Assembly: GCA_965366365.1 (NCBI GenBank)
Contig: CBDUEV010000003.1
Span: forward strand, 1-64,000
Length of the DNA stretch: 64,000 nt
Direction: 5' to 3'
Origin: CBDUEV01 sp965366365
GTDB lineage: Bacteria; Actinomycetota; Acidimicrobiia; Spongiisociales; JAENVV01
In this document: positions 8,451 to 17,531 of the stretch, piece after piece
How the letters are laid out: each line of letters begins with the position of its first letter
How positions within the stretch are numbered: position 1 is the first letter of the stretch
Program-made: the position numbers and the translations under genes
Notes under the pieces: generated by a model
What the model was told of the DNA's origin: nothing
The model's input: only the letters and a program-made list of their open reading frames with translations
Database searches by the model: none

Positions 8451-9539
8451 TCAGACGTTGAAGCGGAAGTGCATGACGTCGCCATCCTTGACGACGTAAT
8501 CCTTTCCTTCGACGCGCATCTTGCCGGCTGCCTTGAGGGCGGCTTCGCTACCCAGTTCGAGTAAATCCGGGATGCGGTAGACCTCCGCCCGAATGAATCC
8601 CTTCTCGAAGTCCGTGTGAATCACCCCGGCTGCCCGTGGGGCCTTGGTGCCGTGTTCGATGGTCCAGGCGCGGATCTGCTTGGGGCCGGCCGTGAAGAAC
8701 GTTTCGAGGCCGAGCAATGAGTAGCTGGCCCGGGCGAGCGGAGCCAGGCCGGGCTCGCTGAGCCCGAGTTCTCCGAGGAACTCCCCCCGCTCCTCCGGCT
8801 CGAGCTGGGCGATATCGGCTTCGATCCGAGCGGAGATCACGATGACGCCCGACCCCTCTTCGTCGGCGTGCCGTTGCACCGTCTCGACGAACTGGTTGCC
8901 GTGGATCGAGGCTTCGTCCACGTTGCACACGTACAGCACCGGTTTCAGGGTGATCATCTGAGCGTCACGAACGAAAGCGCGTTCTTCCGGGGTGAGAGCG
9001 AGTGTGCGAGCGGCCCGACCCTCGGCGAGATGAGCGACCAGCTTCTCCATGGTGGCTTGCTCGAGCATCAGCGACTTGTCCCCGCGGGCCGCCCTAGCGA
9101 CCCGATCGAGTCGTCGCTCCGCCACCTGCAGGTCGGCGAGCACCAACTCGATGGCGATGGTCTCGATGTCGCGCAGCGGGTCGATGGTTTCGTCGACGTG
9201 GGTGATATCCGAGTCTTCGAAACATCGCACGACCTGCAGTACTGCGTCGACACTGCGAATGTGCCCGAGGAACTGGTTGCCGAGCCCCTCCCCCTCCGAA
9301 GCTCCACGCACCAAACCGGCGATATCGACGATCTCGACAACCGCCGGAAGGACCTTCTCCGTGGCGATGACGCTCTCCAACTCCTGGAGGCGCGGATCGG
9401 GGACCGGCAAGATACCGACGTTGGGCTCGATGGTGCTGAACGGGTAGTTGGCCGACTCGGCGCCGGCTGAGGTGAGAGCGTTGAACAGGGTGCTCTTGCC
9501 GACGTTGGGCAGGCCGACGATTCCTGCCTGTAGTGCCAC
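8451..9539 (-). CDS. ychF: Redox-regulated ATPase/GTPase YchF
   Basis: 362 residues, full length for the family. Walker A is GLPNVGKST at about 8-16, the G3 motif is DIAGLVRGASEGEGLGNQFL, and the nucleotide-specificity motif reads NVDE instead of NKxD, the change that makes YchF/OLA1 proteins prefer ATP. A coiled-coil insert (about 130-200) and the C-terminal TGS domain (about 275-362, with KAPRAAGVIHTDFEKGFIRA and VMHFRFNV) complete the protein. YchF binds ribosomes and modulates stress responses. It is transcribed divergently from the aldehyde-dehydrogenase-like gene. Confidence 0.97.
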   Translation of the reverse strand: MALQAGIVGLPNVGKSTLFNALTSAGAESANYPFSTIEPNVGILPVPDPRLQELESVIATEKVLPAVVEIVDIAGLVRGASEGEGLGNQFLGHIRSVDAVLQVVRCFEDSDITHVDETIDPLRDIETIAIELVLADLQVAERRLDRVARAARGDKSLMLEQATMEKLVAHLAEGRAARTLALTPEERAFVRDAQMITLKPVLYVCNVDEASIHGNQFVETVQRHADEEGSGVIVISARIEADIAQLEPEERGEFLGELGLSEPGLAPLARASYSLLGLETFFTAGPKQIRAWTIEHGTKAPRAAGVIHTDFEKGFIRAEVYRIPDLLELGSEAALKAAGKMRVEGKDYVVKDGDVMHFRFNV

Positions 9540-9682
9540 GGAAACTCCTGATTGGGAACGGCGGAAGGGTAGCGGCCTCCCCGGGCGCCCAAACCGCCAA
9601 GCAACCAGATGGGGTCAGGGGAGGGCGACGTCAGGCGAGCCTGATCGGTACGCTGGGTGGAGCACCCACACGGAGGAAGAAC

Positions 9683-11443
9683 GTGTCCGTCACTTCCGGA
9701 AGCCTCGACAAACCCGAGGGCGCATCCACGATTGCGCCTACGTCGACCACCGACCTCGACGCCGCTCTCGATGTCCTGGCGAGGAAGAGTCAGGAATGGG
9801 TGACGCTTCCGATCCCGACCAGGATCGAACTGCTCGACGCCGTCATCGAGAACACTCGTCGTGTGGCCGACCGGTGGGTCGAAGCCGCCTGCCTCCACAA
9901 GGGCATCTCCAAGGACGCGCCGGTGGCAGGCGAGGAGTGGCATTCCGGCCCCGTGCTCACCATCCGCAACGCCCGACTCTTGCGGAACTCCCTCGAAGAC
10001 ATCGCCCAGTTCGGCACCCCCCGCATTCCGGGACCGGTCACCGTCCGTCCCGACGGCCAAACGGTTGCTCAGGTCTTTCCCGTCGACACCTACGACAAGG
10101 TGCTCTGGGCCGGATACACCGGAGAGGTGTGGATGCAGCCGGGAGTCACGCCTGGCAACCTCCCATCCACCATGGCCCGGGCGTACCGGGAAGGCCGCCC
10201 GGGCGTGGCGGCCAACCAGGCGGGGGTGGCGCTGGTGCTCGGGGCAGGCAACATCGCCTCGATTCCGCCAATGGACGTGCTCACCAAGCTGTTCGTGGAC
10301 AACGAAGTGACCATCCTCAAGATGAACCCCGTCAACGAGTATCTCGGCCCGTTCCTCGCCGAGTCCTTTGCTCCCTTCATCGAGAAGGGATACCTGCGGA
10401 TCGTCTACGGCGGCGCCAACGGAGGCAGCTACCTCTCTCATCACGACAAGGTCACCTCGGTCCACATCACCGGCTCCGACAAGACCCACGACTCCATCGT
10501 CTTCGGACCCGGCCCCGAGGGCGCCCGGCGCAAAGCAGAAAGCGATCCGCTGCTCGACAAGGAAATCACCTCGGAACTCGGCAACGTTTCGCCGGTCATC
10601 GTCGTGCCTGGACCGTGGACGGCCAAAGACCTCGAGTACCAGGGCAAGAACATCGCCGCCATGCTGACGCACAATGCCGGATTCAACTGCGTCGCCACGC
10701 GGGTGGTGGTGACCCACAAGGACTGGCTCCACCGGGAAGCGCTGCTCGAATCCGTGAGCAAGGCACTCCACGCCACGCCACGCCGCAAGGCCTACTACCC
10801 GGGTGCAGAGGATCGCTGGCGGACCTTCGCCGAGTCCCATCATCTCGTCAAAGAGCACGGCGAACCCACCGAGGGAGCAATACCGTGGACGCTCATCCAT
10901 GATCTGGACAGCAGCGACCCGAACCACACCTGTTTCGCGGTGGAGGCCTTCGCCGGGGTGTTCGGCGAAGCGCCCCTCGACGCGCCACGCTCGGTGCCCG
11001 ACTTCCTCAGCCAGGCAGTGAGCTTCGCCAACGACAGCCTGTGGGGGACGCTCGGCGCTTCGCTCATCGTGCATCCCGCCACCATGAAGGATCCTGAGAC
11101 GGCAGCCGCGGTGGAGAAGGCGATCGCCGACCTTCGCTACGGGACGGTGGGCCTGAACGTGTGGACCGGGCTGGGGTACGCCTTCACGAGCACCACATGG
11201 GGCGGCTTCCCCGGCCACGACCTCACCGACATCCAGTCTGGGCGCGGGACGGTCCACAACTCCCTCATGTTCGACATGGCACAGAAATCGGTGGTGCGCG
11301 GACCCTTCCGTCAGCAGCCAAAGCCCTTGTGGTTCACCGACAACCGTCAGGCCCACAACGTCACCCGGCATCTGGTGGCCCTCGAGGCCGATCCCAGTGC
11401 TCTCACCTTGGCGCCGGTTCTGGCTGCGGCGGTGCGCGGCTGA
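9683..11443 (+). CDS. Aldehyde dehydrogenase superfamily protein, long divergent type
   Basis: 586 residues from GTG 9683, which has GGAGGA 5 bases upstream; an earlier ATG at 9533 would overlap the divergent ychF. The fold is recognisable: ELGNVSP holds the conserved Glu of the ALDH ELGG motif, and GFNCVATR holds the candidate nucleophile Cys. The nucleotide segment is VALVLGAGNIASIPPMDVL rather than the usual NFP and GST motifs. The protein is about 90 residues longer than a standard ALDH. It could be a NAD(P)-dependent aldehyde or acyl-CoA reductase-like enzyme; the substrate is unknown. It converges on the PAP2 gene with one base between the stops. Confidence 0.85.
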   Translation: MSVTSGSLDKPEGASTIAPTSTTDLDAALDVLARKSQEWVTLPIPTRIELLDAVIENTRRVADRWVEAACLHKGISKDAPVAGEEWHSGPVLTIRNARLLRNSLEDIAQFGTPRIPGPVTVRPDGQTVAQVFPVDTYDKVLWAGYTGEVWMQPGVTPGNLPSTMARAYREGRPGVAANQAGVALVLGAGNIASIPPMDVLTKLFVDNEVTILKMNPVNEYLGPFLAESFAPFIEKGYLRIVYGGANGGSYLSHHDKVTSVHITGSDKTHDSIVFGPGPEGARRKAESDPLLDKEITSELGNVSPVIVVPGPWTAKDLEYQGKNIAAMLTHNAGFNCVATRVVVTHKDWLHREALLESVSKALHATPRRKAYYPGAEDRWRTFAESHHLVKEHGEPTEGAIPWTLIHDLDSSDPNHTCFAVEAFAGVFGEAPLDAPRSVPDFLSQAVSFANDSLWGTLGASLIVHPATMKDPETAAAVEKAIADLRYGTVGLNVWTGLGYAFTSTTWGGFPGHDLTDIQSGRGTVHNSLMFDMAQKSVVRGPFRQQPKPLWFTDNRQAHNVTRHLVALEADPSALTLAPVLAAAVRG

Positions 11444-11444
11444 G

Positions 11445-12161
11445 TCAGGCCAATCCAGGGGCGCTGACGCCCACGCCGACCAGGTAGAGAAGAGCCAGGG
11501 CCATGGCGCCGTACAGCCATCCCGGCCGCGTGTCGTCGGTCGATTCGACCGGGGAGTCGAACATCAGAAAACCGGTCGCAGCCACGCCTGCCACGAGCCA
11601 ACCCGCCACGACGTCCGACGCCCAATGAAGCTCCAGAAAGGCCCTGCTGTAGCCGACGGCCAGGGCAGCCGGCACCAGCATGAAGGCGAGGACTCGAGCG
11701 GCGGAGCGGTCCGCCCGCCACATCACCAGGGCTGCCCCGACTGCGAAGATCATGGCGCCGGCAGAATGTCCCGAGGGCCACGCCGCTGAGGTCTCGACGA
11801 CCTGCCCGAGCGGAGGGCGAGTCCGGTCGGCGAGGCGTTTCAACACCGTGACGGCCAACGAACTGAACCCGGAGACCGCCCAGAACACCAGCCCCGCCCG
11901 CCGAGCGCCACCCATCCATGCGCCCACGCCGACGATGATGGTGGCTACGAGCAGGGGCTCGGTGTCGGTTCCGCTGCTGAAGGACGAGAGAACCGGGGGG
12001 CTCCCGGGGAGTTCGGCACCTGCCGCCAAATCGAGAACGCGGGCATCGATTCCGCCGATCTCAGGCTGAGTCGCGGCGATCCAGCCGTAGAGCACGGCGA
12101 GGGCAACCACGCCGGCGAGCAGCAGGACGAGCGCGGCACGAGCGGAGGTCGAGCGGGTCAT
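11445..12161 (-). CDS. PAP2-family membrane phosphatase
   Basis: 238 residues with about six membrane segments. The three phosphatase motifs are present: KRLADRTRPP (KxxxxxxRP), WPSGHSAG (PSGH) and YSRAFLELHWASDVVAG (SRxxxxxHxxxD). The enzyme would remove phosphate from a lipid such as phosphatidate or a polyprenyl pyrophosphate, facing the outside of the membrane. Its ATG overlaps the stop of the acyl-CoA dehydrogenase gene (ATGA), so it is the last gene of a TetR/dehydrogenase/phosphatase operon, which suggests a role in lipid turnover. Confidence 0.93.
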   Translation of the reverse strand: MTRSTSARAALVLLLAGVVALAVLYGWIAATQPEIGGIDARVLDLAAGAELPGSPPVLSSFSSGTDTEPLLVATIIVGVGAWMGGARRAGLVFWAVSGFSSLAVTVLKRLADRTRPPLGQVVETSAAWPSGHSAGAMIFAVGAALVMWRADRSAARVLAFMLVPAALAVGYSRAFLELHWASDVVAGWLVAGVAATGFLMFDSPVESTDDTRPGWLYGAMALALLYLVGVGVSAPGLA

Positions 12162-13309
12162 CGATTCATGTACGACCGTTTGGCGACCTCCTCGAGCAGG
12201 ACTTCGGTGGCTCCTCCGCCAATGGGCAGGATCCGGGCGTCCCTGGACATGCGTTCCACGGTGGTCTCGGTCATGTAGCCCATCCCGCCGTGGAACTGCA
12301 CGCAGTCGTACATGATCTGGTTGACGACCTCGGCTCCCCAGGCTTTGACTCCGGAGATCTCCTTGGTGGCATCGCCCTGCTCCATCAGCCATGCCGAGTG
12401 ATAGAGCGACGCTCGGACGGCGTCCAGCTTCGCCTGGTTCATGGCCATCCGCTGGCGAAGCCCTCCGAGGTCGTAGAGGGTTGCTCCGAACGCAGAACGG
12501 TTCTGGGTGTGTTCCAGCGTGAGATCGATCGCTGTCTGGGCGGCTCCCACGCCCATTCCGACCAGGACCATCCGCTCGTTCTGGAAGTTCTTCATGATCT
12601 CGTAAAAGCCTCGGTGCTCGGTTCCCAACAGGTTCTCGGCAGGCACGAACACGTTGTCCAGAATGAGTTCGGCCGTGTCCGAGCTCCGCCAGCCCGTCTT
12701 GTCGAGCTTCCTGGCCACCCCGAACCCGGGCCGGTCCTTCTCCACGAGGAACATGGAGATGCCGTACCGATCCTCCGTGTTGGTTCGAGCACCCACGATC
12801 ACCAGATCGCCGTGAACGGCATTGGTGATGAACATCTTGGTGCCGCTGATCCGCCAACCGTCGCCGTCCCGCACGGCCTTGGTGCGCATCCCGGCCACAT
12901 CCGATCCGGAATCGGGTTCGGTGATGGCGATTGCTGTGATGATCTCTCCGGACAAAACACCGGGGAGGAAACGTCCCAGTTGCTCCTCGTTGCCGGAATG
13001 GACCAGGTGAGGGGACGCCATGTCGGTGTGGACGAGCACCGTGGCTTCGAAGCCGCCGTACGTCGAGGCCCCCAGCGCCTCGGAAAAGGTCGCCGATGCC
13101 AGCGGCCCCAGACCCAAACCACCGAAGGCCTCCGGGATCCGCAAGCCGAACATGCCGAGCGACCCCATCTTCTCGAGCACTTCCCGGGGTACGTGGCCCG
13201 CCTCCTCCCAGGCGTCGCCGTGGGGTCGCACCTCTTTGGTGACGAACTCGACCGTTTGGTCGTAGATCGCCTCCAGTTCGTCCGTCATGTATGCATTTCG
13301 TTTCGTCAT
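12158..13309 (-). CDS. Acyl-CoA dehydrogenase
   Basis: 383 residues from ATG 13309 (GGGAG about 8 bases upstream; overlap ATGA with the TetR stop). Standard three-domain enzyme: AITEPDSGSDVAG in the FAD-binding middle domain, FQNERMVLVGMGVGAAQTAID, and a C-terminus with QFHGGMGYMTE and IGGGATEVLLEE, where the Glu is the expected catalytic base of this subgroup. It would oxidise a short- or medium-chain or branched acyl-CoA. It is the middle gene of the operon and is probably repressed by the preceding TetR. Confidence 0.96.
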   Translation of the reverse strand: MTKRNAYMTDELEAIYDQTVEFVTKEVRPHGDAWEEAGHVPREVLEKMGSLGMFGLRIPEAFGGLGLGPLASATFSEALGASTYGGFEATVLVHTDMASPHLVHSGNEEQLGRFLPGVLSGEIITAIAITEPDSGSDVAGMRTKAVRDGDGWRISGTKMFITNAVHGDLVIVGARTNTEDRYGISMFLVEKDRPGFGVARKLDKTGWRSSDTAELILDNVFVPAENLLGTEHRGFYEIMKNFQNERMVLVGMGVGAAQTAIDLTLEHTQNRSAFGATLYDLGGLRQRMAMNQAKLDAVRASLYHSAWLMEQGDATKEISGVKAWGAEVVNQIMYDCVQFHGGMGYMTETTVERMSRDARILPIGGGATEVLLEEVAKRSYMNR

Positions 13310-13920
13310 CGTTGTTTCTCCCGTGTGACATCGGTGTGAGCGAGCCCTCCCCAGAACTGATCGACGAGTTGATCGATCAGCGTCTCCAGAGAGTGCTCTC
13401 CTGTCGGGTCGAACCACTCCAGTGAGCTGTTCATCGCCCCCAACAGGTTGAGGCGGACGAAATGGACGTCGAGCGAGGCACGGATGGCACCGTTGTCTCG
13501 GAGCTCCGAGAGGAGTTGGGTCCAGAGCGCTTCGTAGGCGTCGCGCAGGGGGACGATCTGATCCCGCACCGCCTGCGGTGCGCGACCGAGCACACTCACG
13601 TGGGCGGTGGTGAATGGGCCGTGCCGAAACAGTGCCTCCATGTGCGCAGAGATCGCCGCCCGCAGGCGGGTTTCAGCCTGGCCCTGGCGCGCTTCGGCAT
13701 CGGCGGCGACGAACGCCTCTGTGATGGCCGCCATGCCGAGACGCAGAACCTCGGCGAGAAGCTCGTCCTTCGAGGCGAAGTGGTAGTAGATCGAGCCGGC
13801 CTTCATGCCGGCCTGTTGTGCGATGTCCCGGAGGGTGGTCTCGGCATACCCCCGGTCATGGAAGAGATCGGCGCCGACTTCCAGCAAGCGCTCTCGACCA
13901 TCGCTATGGGTCATGACCAC
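13306..13920 (-). CDS. TetR-family transcriptional regulator
   Basis: 204 residues from GTG 13920 (GGAG 6 bases upstream; an ATG two codons later is the alternative). Helix-turn-helix at residues 9-55: LLEVGADLFHDRGY, TTLRDIAQQAGM and AGSIYYHFASKDELL. The ligand domain fits the acyl-CoA-responsive TetR group that often controls beta-oxidation. A perfect inverted repeat lies directly before the gene and overlaps its ribosome binding region, implying autorepression and control of the two downstream genes. Confidence 0.95.
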   Translation of the reverse strand: MVMTHSDGRERLLEVGADLFHDRGYAETTLRDIAQQAGMKAGSIYYHFASKDELLAEVLRLGMAAITEAFVAADAEARQGQAETRLRAAISAHMEALFRHGPFTTAHVSVLGRAPQAVRDQIVPLRDAYEALWTQLLSELRDNGAIRASLDVHFVRLNLLGAMNSSLEWFDPTGEHSLETLIDQLVDQFWGGLAHTDVTREKQR

Positions 13921-13929
13921 GGAGGACTC

Positions 13930-13955
13930 CTCTACCTAACAAGCGTTAGGTAGAG
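13930..13955. promoter_or_regulatory. TetR operator, perfect inverted repeat
   Basis: CTCTACCTAAC and GTTAGGTAGAG form a perfect 11-bp inverted repeat around the four bases AAGC. It lies 10 bases upstream of the TetR start codon and its distal arm falls in the likely core promoter. Size, symmetry and place fit a TetR dimer site controlling this operon. Confidence 0.8.
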
Positions 13956-14079
13956 TACCAGACGCCCTCGTCGACCGCGTCGGGACTCAGCCGGCGGTAG
14001 CCTCACCGTCAGTGCTCGATCCTGCTTCACGCATCGCCACGTTCGGCGGAATACCAGGACCTGCCCCGAGCGGCGGCCC

Positions 14080-15333
14080 ATGGACGTAACAGGGCTGGCC
14101 ATCCTCGCAGGGTTCGTGATCGCCTATTCGCTCGTGTCGCGACGACTCGAATCAACGCCAGTCACGGGGCCCATGGTCTTCGTGGTGGCGGGGATCGCGC
14201 TCGGACCGCCCGGCTTGGACGTGCTGAACCTCGGCATGGACGAAGGAGCAGTCCGGGTCCTGGCCGAAGCGACCCTGGTTTTGTTGTTGTTCACCGACGC
14301 CATTCGGATCGACTTGAGTCGGCTCCGCAGCCAGGTCGATCTTCCGGCTCGCTTGCTCGGGGTCGGGCTTCCGCTCACCGTGATCGCCGGGACGGCGGGG
14401 GCTTTGGCGATCCTCCCCGGATTCGGACTCTGGGAGGCGGCCCTGGTGGCTGCCATCCTGTCGCCAACCGATGCTGCTCTCGGGCAGGCGGTGGTCGCCA
14501 ACCGGCGGGTGCCCGTGCGTATCCGGCAGGCTCTCAATGTCGAGAGCGGTTTGAACGACGGCATCATGCTCCCGGTCATCACGCTATTCCTGGCACTTGC
14601 CGCGTCAGGTGTGGACCTGGAGACCCCCTCCTACTGGGTCCGGTTCACCGCCCGCCAGATCGGATTCGGGGTCCTGATCGCCATCGTCGTCGGCTATGCA
14701 GGCGGCAAACTCATCGAGTGGTTTTCGGCCCGCAACTGGATGGACGGAGCCTTCCGCCAACTGTCGGCGCTGGCGGTTGGGGTGGCGGCGTTTGCCGCGG
14801 CAGAGGCGGCGGGCGGCAATGGGTTCGTGGCCGCCTTCGTGGCGGGTTTGGCCTTCGGTGAGGCAGCCCGCCAGCATTGCCCGACCGTCCACGACTTCGC
14901 CGAGGACCAGGGACAGCTTCTTTCGTTGCTGACATTCCTGTTCTTCGGAGCAGCGCTGGCCGGCCCGGCGCTCGATCAACTGACGTGGAGGATCGCCCTC
15001 TACGCGGTGCTCAGCCTCACCGTCGTCCGGATGGTGCCCGTGGCCCTGGGAATGATCGCCTCCGGCCTCCGCTACCGGACTGTTGCGTTCATGGCGTGGT
15101 TTGGCCCGCGCGGCCTGGCCTCGATCCTGTTCGGGCTCTTCATCCTGGAAGAAGCAGACCTTCCGGCGAGTGACGACATTCTCCTCGTGGTGATCTGGAC
15201 GGTGCTCGCCAGTGTCTTCCTCCACGGCCTGACGGCGGTGCCGCTATCGGAACGCTACGCAGACTGGTTCGAGGGCCGTCATGGCGAATCCATTCCGGAA
15301 GCCACCGAGGTCGAAGAAATGCCTCTTCGCTGA
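14080..15333 (+). CDS. CPA1-type cation/proton antiporter
   Basis: 417 residues with about 12 membrane segments. Family signatures include GPMVFVVAGIALGPPGLDVL near the N-terminus, the ion-binding SPTDAALGQAV at about 127-137, and LNVESGLNDGIMLPV at about 154-168, whose Asp residues are typical of NhaP/NHE-like exchangers. It would exchange Na+ or K+ for H+ across the membrane. It stands alone on the plus strand; the decayed region begins immediately downstream. Confidence 0.93.
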   Translation: MDVTGLAILAGFVIAYSLVSRRLESTPVTGPMVFVVAGIALGPPGLDVLNLGMDEGAVRVLAEATLVLLLFTDAIRIDLSRLRSQVDLPARLLGVGLPLTVIAGTAGALAILPGFGLWEAALVAAILSPTDAALGQAVVANRRVPVRIRQALNVESGLNDGIMLPVITLFLALAASGVDLETPSYWVRFTARQIGFGVLIAIVVGYAGGKLIEWFSARNWMDGAFRQLSALAVGVAAFAAAEAAGGNGFVAAFVAGLAFGEAARQHCPTVHDFAEDQGQLLSLLTFLFFGAALAGPALDQLTWRIALYAVLSLTVVRMVPVALGMIASGLRYRTVAFMAWFGPRGLASILFGLFILEEADLPASDDILLVVIWTVLASVFLHGLTAVPLSERYADWFEGRHGESIPEATEVEEMPLR

Positions 15334-15891
15334 CAAGCCGAGCCGCGGACGATGCCACCACCCCACCAGTTTGTCGGCGTCGTCCGCCACCCCGTCGACG
15401 GTGGCGTCACCGCTGGGGGCCAGGGCGCCCGAGTCGAAGTATTCACGGAAACGGGTGGCGGCTCGGAACCGATAGGTGATGTTGCGGTGGCGGGTGTCGT
15501 TGAGCTTGTGAATCGCGCTGTGAACCCAGACCGGCCCGAAGCCTGGCACCACAAGGCGGATGTATTCAGCTCCGCCGCCCAACACCCTCCTCAGTCCGAA
15601 CCTGCGTTGATGTCCGGCTGGTCGACGCTCGTGAAACCGATCGGTGCCGTTGGCGTGGCCGGCTCCACCGTTTGGAGGCGGTCTCCCATGAGCACCGCGG
15701 CGGTGTCCGCCCGAAGGATCGGCACCAGATGGGCGCTGCTGTTGAGAACGGTGCCCCCGGCGCCGGGTCACCCCAGGCCCAGCGCATCCAAATCGGCCGT
15801 CAGATGGGACACGAGGAGAAGAACGCCTTCGCCAAGCGGCTGGCCGGGATCGAGGACCAGACCCCGGCCGGTTGAATGGCCTGTCGGCAAC
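15334..15891 (-). other. Decayed coding remnant, unidentified
   Basis: No intact gene. On the minus strand pieces of protein-like sequence appear in different frames: VSHLTADLDALGLG, then after a stop VPILRADTAAVLMGDRLQTVE, then in another frame VVPGFGPVWVHSAIHKLND and TYRFRAATRFREYFDSGAL. The aromatic-rich, ordered composition suggests one former gene broken by at least one stop and one frame change. I cannot name the family. Confidence 0.4.
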
Positions 15892-16287
15892 CTACGAGCA
15901 GTTGGTTCCTCGCCATGCCGTCACACTCTGGGCGGCGGCATCGTACTCAGGGGTGAAGACGGACTCAGCCAGGCTCTGAATCTCGGCCGGGTCGACGGCC
16001 GCCTCGTCGCCTCCAGCGGCGATGAGGAGATCGGTGATCTGCAAGGCGCCGTCGGCGAAGATTTCGACGTCGGCCCGGATTTCATCGGGCGCAACCTCGA
16101 TGCCCTCAACGAACTTGTCTCTGCCGTCCTTGATGATCGGGAGGGCCTCCTCCGGCGCAAGGCCGGTCGTGTCCTGGGCGTCGAGCTCGTCGAGGATCTC
16201 GCAGAACCGGTCAGCATCGGGGCCACCAGAGCCTCCGCAGGCGGCCGCCACGAAAGCGAAAACAACAATGAGTGCGATGGAACGCAT
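15892..16287 (-). CDS. Small lipoprotein of unknown function
   Basis: 131 residues from ATG 16287, which has GGAGAGG 6 bases upstream. Signal peptide with lipobox VAAACGG at about 15-21, then an acidic helical domain with two further cysteines (DRFCEILDEL and the C-terminal GTNCS), which could form a disulfide. It resembles the many small actinobacterial lipoproteins of this size and composition; no function is known. It is intact although both flanks are decayed. A longer frame to 16734 runs into the acr3 remnant and is not the gene. Confidence 0.8.
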   Translation of the reverse strand: MRSIALIVVFAFVAAACGGSGGPDADRFCEILDELDAQDTTGLAPEEALPIIKDGRDKFVEGIEVAPDEIRADVEIFADGALQITDLLIAAGGDEAAVDPAEIQSLAESVFTPEYDAAAQSVTAWRGTNCS

Positions 16288-16316
16288 GGTGATCCTCTCC
16301 AGATACTCGTCAGACC

Positions 16317-16825
16317 CTACTCGACGGCTCCGTAGCACCGGCGGCGCGTCCACAGGGCGAGGTAGACGAGGCCGACGAGAGCGGGGACCTCGATGAGCGG
16401 GCCTACCACCCCCCGCCAGAGCTTCGCCCGACGTAACGCCGAACACCCCGATGGCGACGGCGATGGCCAGCTCGAAGTTGTTGCTGGCGGCGGTGAAGGC
16501 CACTCTGGCGTTCTCCTCGTCGGGGAGACGCAGGCGGAGCCCGACGGCGAAGGAGATCCCCCACATGAGGGCAACGTAGACGAGCAAGGGAGGGCGATCC
16601 AGGCCACGTCCAGTGGCCGGGCGGTGATGGTCGCTCCCTACAAGGCGAACAGGATCACAAGCGTGAACAACAGCCCGTCGAGCGCCCACAGGCCCAGCCG
16701 GGAAGAAACCCGTCTTCGTACCAGTCGATGCCACGGCTTCGTTCTCCCCAGCGGCCGGTCAGGTAGCCGGCCACCGGCGGAACCCCGAGGAACGCGAGGA
16801 CAATCTCTTCGCCGTCCTCATGCAG
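16317..16825 (-). pseudogene. acr3 (arsenite efflux permease) remnant
   Basis: Reading the minus strand and changing frame where needed gives the C-terminal half of an Acr3/ArsB-type transporter. First comes IVLAFLGVPPVAGYLTGRWG then ERSRGIDWYEDGFLP; then, in another frame, LLFTLVILFAL followed by an in-frame stop and GATITARPLDVAWIALP; then a shift into LLVYVALMWGISFAVGL and AFTAASNNFELAIAVAIGVF; then another shift into GVVGPLIEVPALVGLVYLAL. At least three frame breaks and one stop are needed, and the N-terminal half is missing. Acr3 exports arsenite by proton exchange; this copy cannot make it. Recognition rests on recalled family motifs. Confidence 0.8.
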
Positions 16826-17531
16826 GAACGGCTTCCCGGGCCGTGTCGCGCTGAGACTGCAGCCCTGTCAGCCGAAAACCGCTTCGCGAACGTGCACCGG
16901 GCTCTCTTCCACGCCGAGCGTTTCGGTGAGGGTGGTGCCCTGAACGAAGACTTCTTCCGCCTCGTCTTCACGACGGTGCCGTGGACGAGGACCTCTGCCT
17001 GGATCCTGCGGGCATGCAACAAGTACCTAGGCCTTGGCGGTGTCGTCCCACACGTCCACCCGAAGCCCCTGCGTGACGTCCTCGGTGTTGATGGGACGTT
17101 CCCTGAATTTCGCCGGCTGACTCGGGTCGTTCGTAGAAGCGTTGCGCTCGATGCTTCCTCGGTCAGTCGCGACACGGGATCGAGCGCCTCCATCGAGGCT
17201 TCGATCTGGGGGAGACTCCTCTTCCGCGCACCTTCGCCGACCGCTCGGTCGAGCGCCCGGGTGATGATCGACTCATCCCAACCCCTGCCCTGGAAGTCGG
17301 AACGGCACATCGATGGCCGTCTCCAGCTGAGCCGCGGGCCGACTGAGCCGTTTCCAGGGCCGGATCTTCACACCGAGATCCGGCAGGATCAGATCGCTCC
17401 CGATCGTCGAGCCGGGCACCGGCGGCCGCCCGGCAGCTCGAAGCTGGGACCGTCGATCGGACCGGGCTGGGCCGGCGGTGGCGGGGTGGCGAGGGAGTGC
17501 ACCACCATTTCGAGATCGCCCATGGCGCCGG
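16826..17531. other. Stretch without identifiable gene, 3' of BMC operon
   Basis: About 700 bases between the acr3 remnant and the last BMC gene. A long minus-strand frame (16759-17310) is Arg/Ser-rich and looks like a shadow. Short protein-like pieces occur in other frames, for example TIGSDLILPDLGVKIRPW and NTEDVTQGLRVDVWDDTAKA, each ended by stops. This resembles decayed coding DNA; I found no family. Confidence 0.35.

Noticed and set aside
9068..11371. Minus-strand open frame of 767 codons
   Set aside because: Only its end overlaps YchF sequence in the wrong frame; the rest is antisense to the aldehyde dehydrogenase homologue and has no family resemblance.
11445..13331. Single 628-codon frame covering two genes
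   Set aside because: Its first part is an out-of-frame shadow of the acyl-CoA dehydrogenase; only the end from 12161 is the genuine PAP2 gene.
15352..16335. Plus-strand frame of 327 codons in the decay zone
   Set aside because: No recognisable domain, composition of an antisense frame, and it runs over the intact minus-strand lipoprotein gene.
16317..16825. acr3 frameshifts read as plain sequencing errors of an intact gene
   Set aside because: Several independent breaks, an in-frame stop and a missing N-terminal half make decay more likely than isolated errors, although read data would be needed to settle it.
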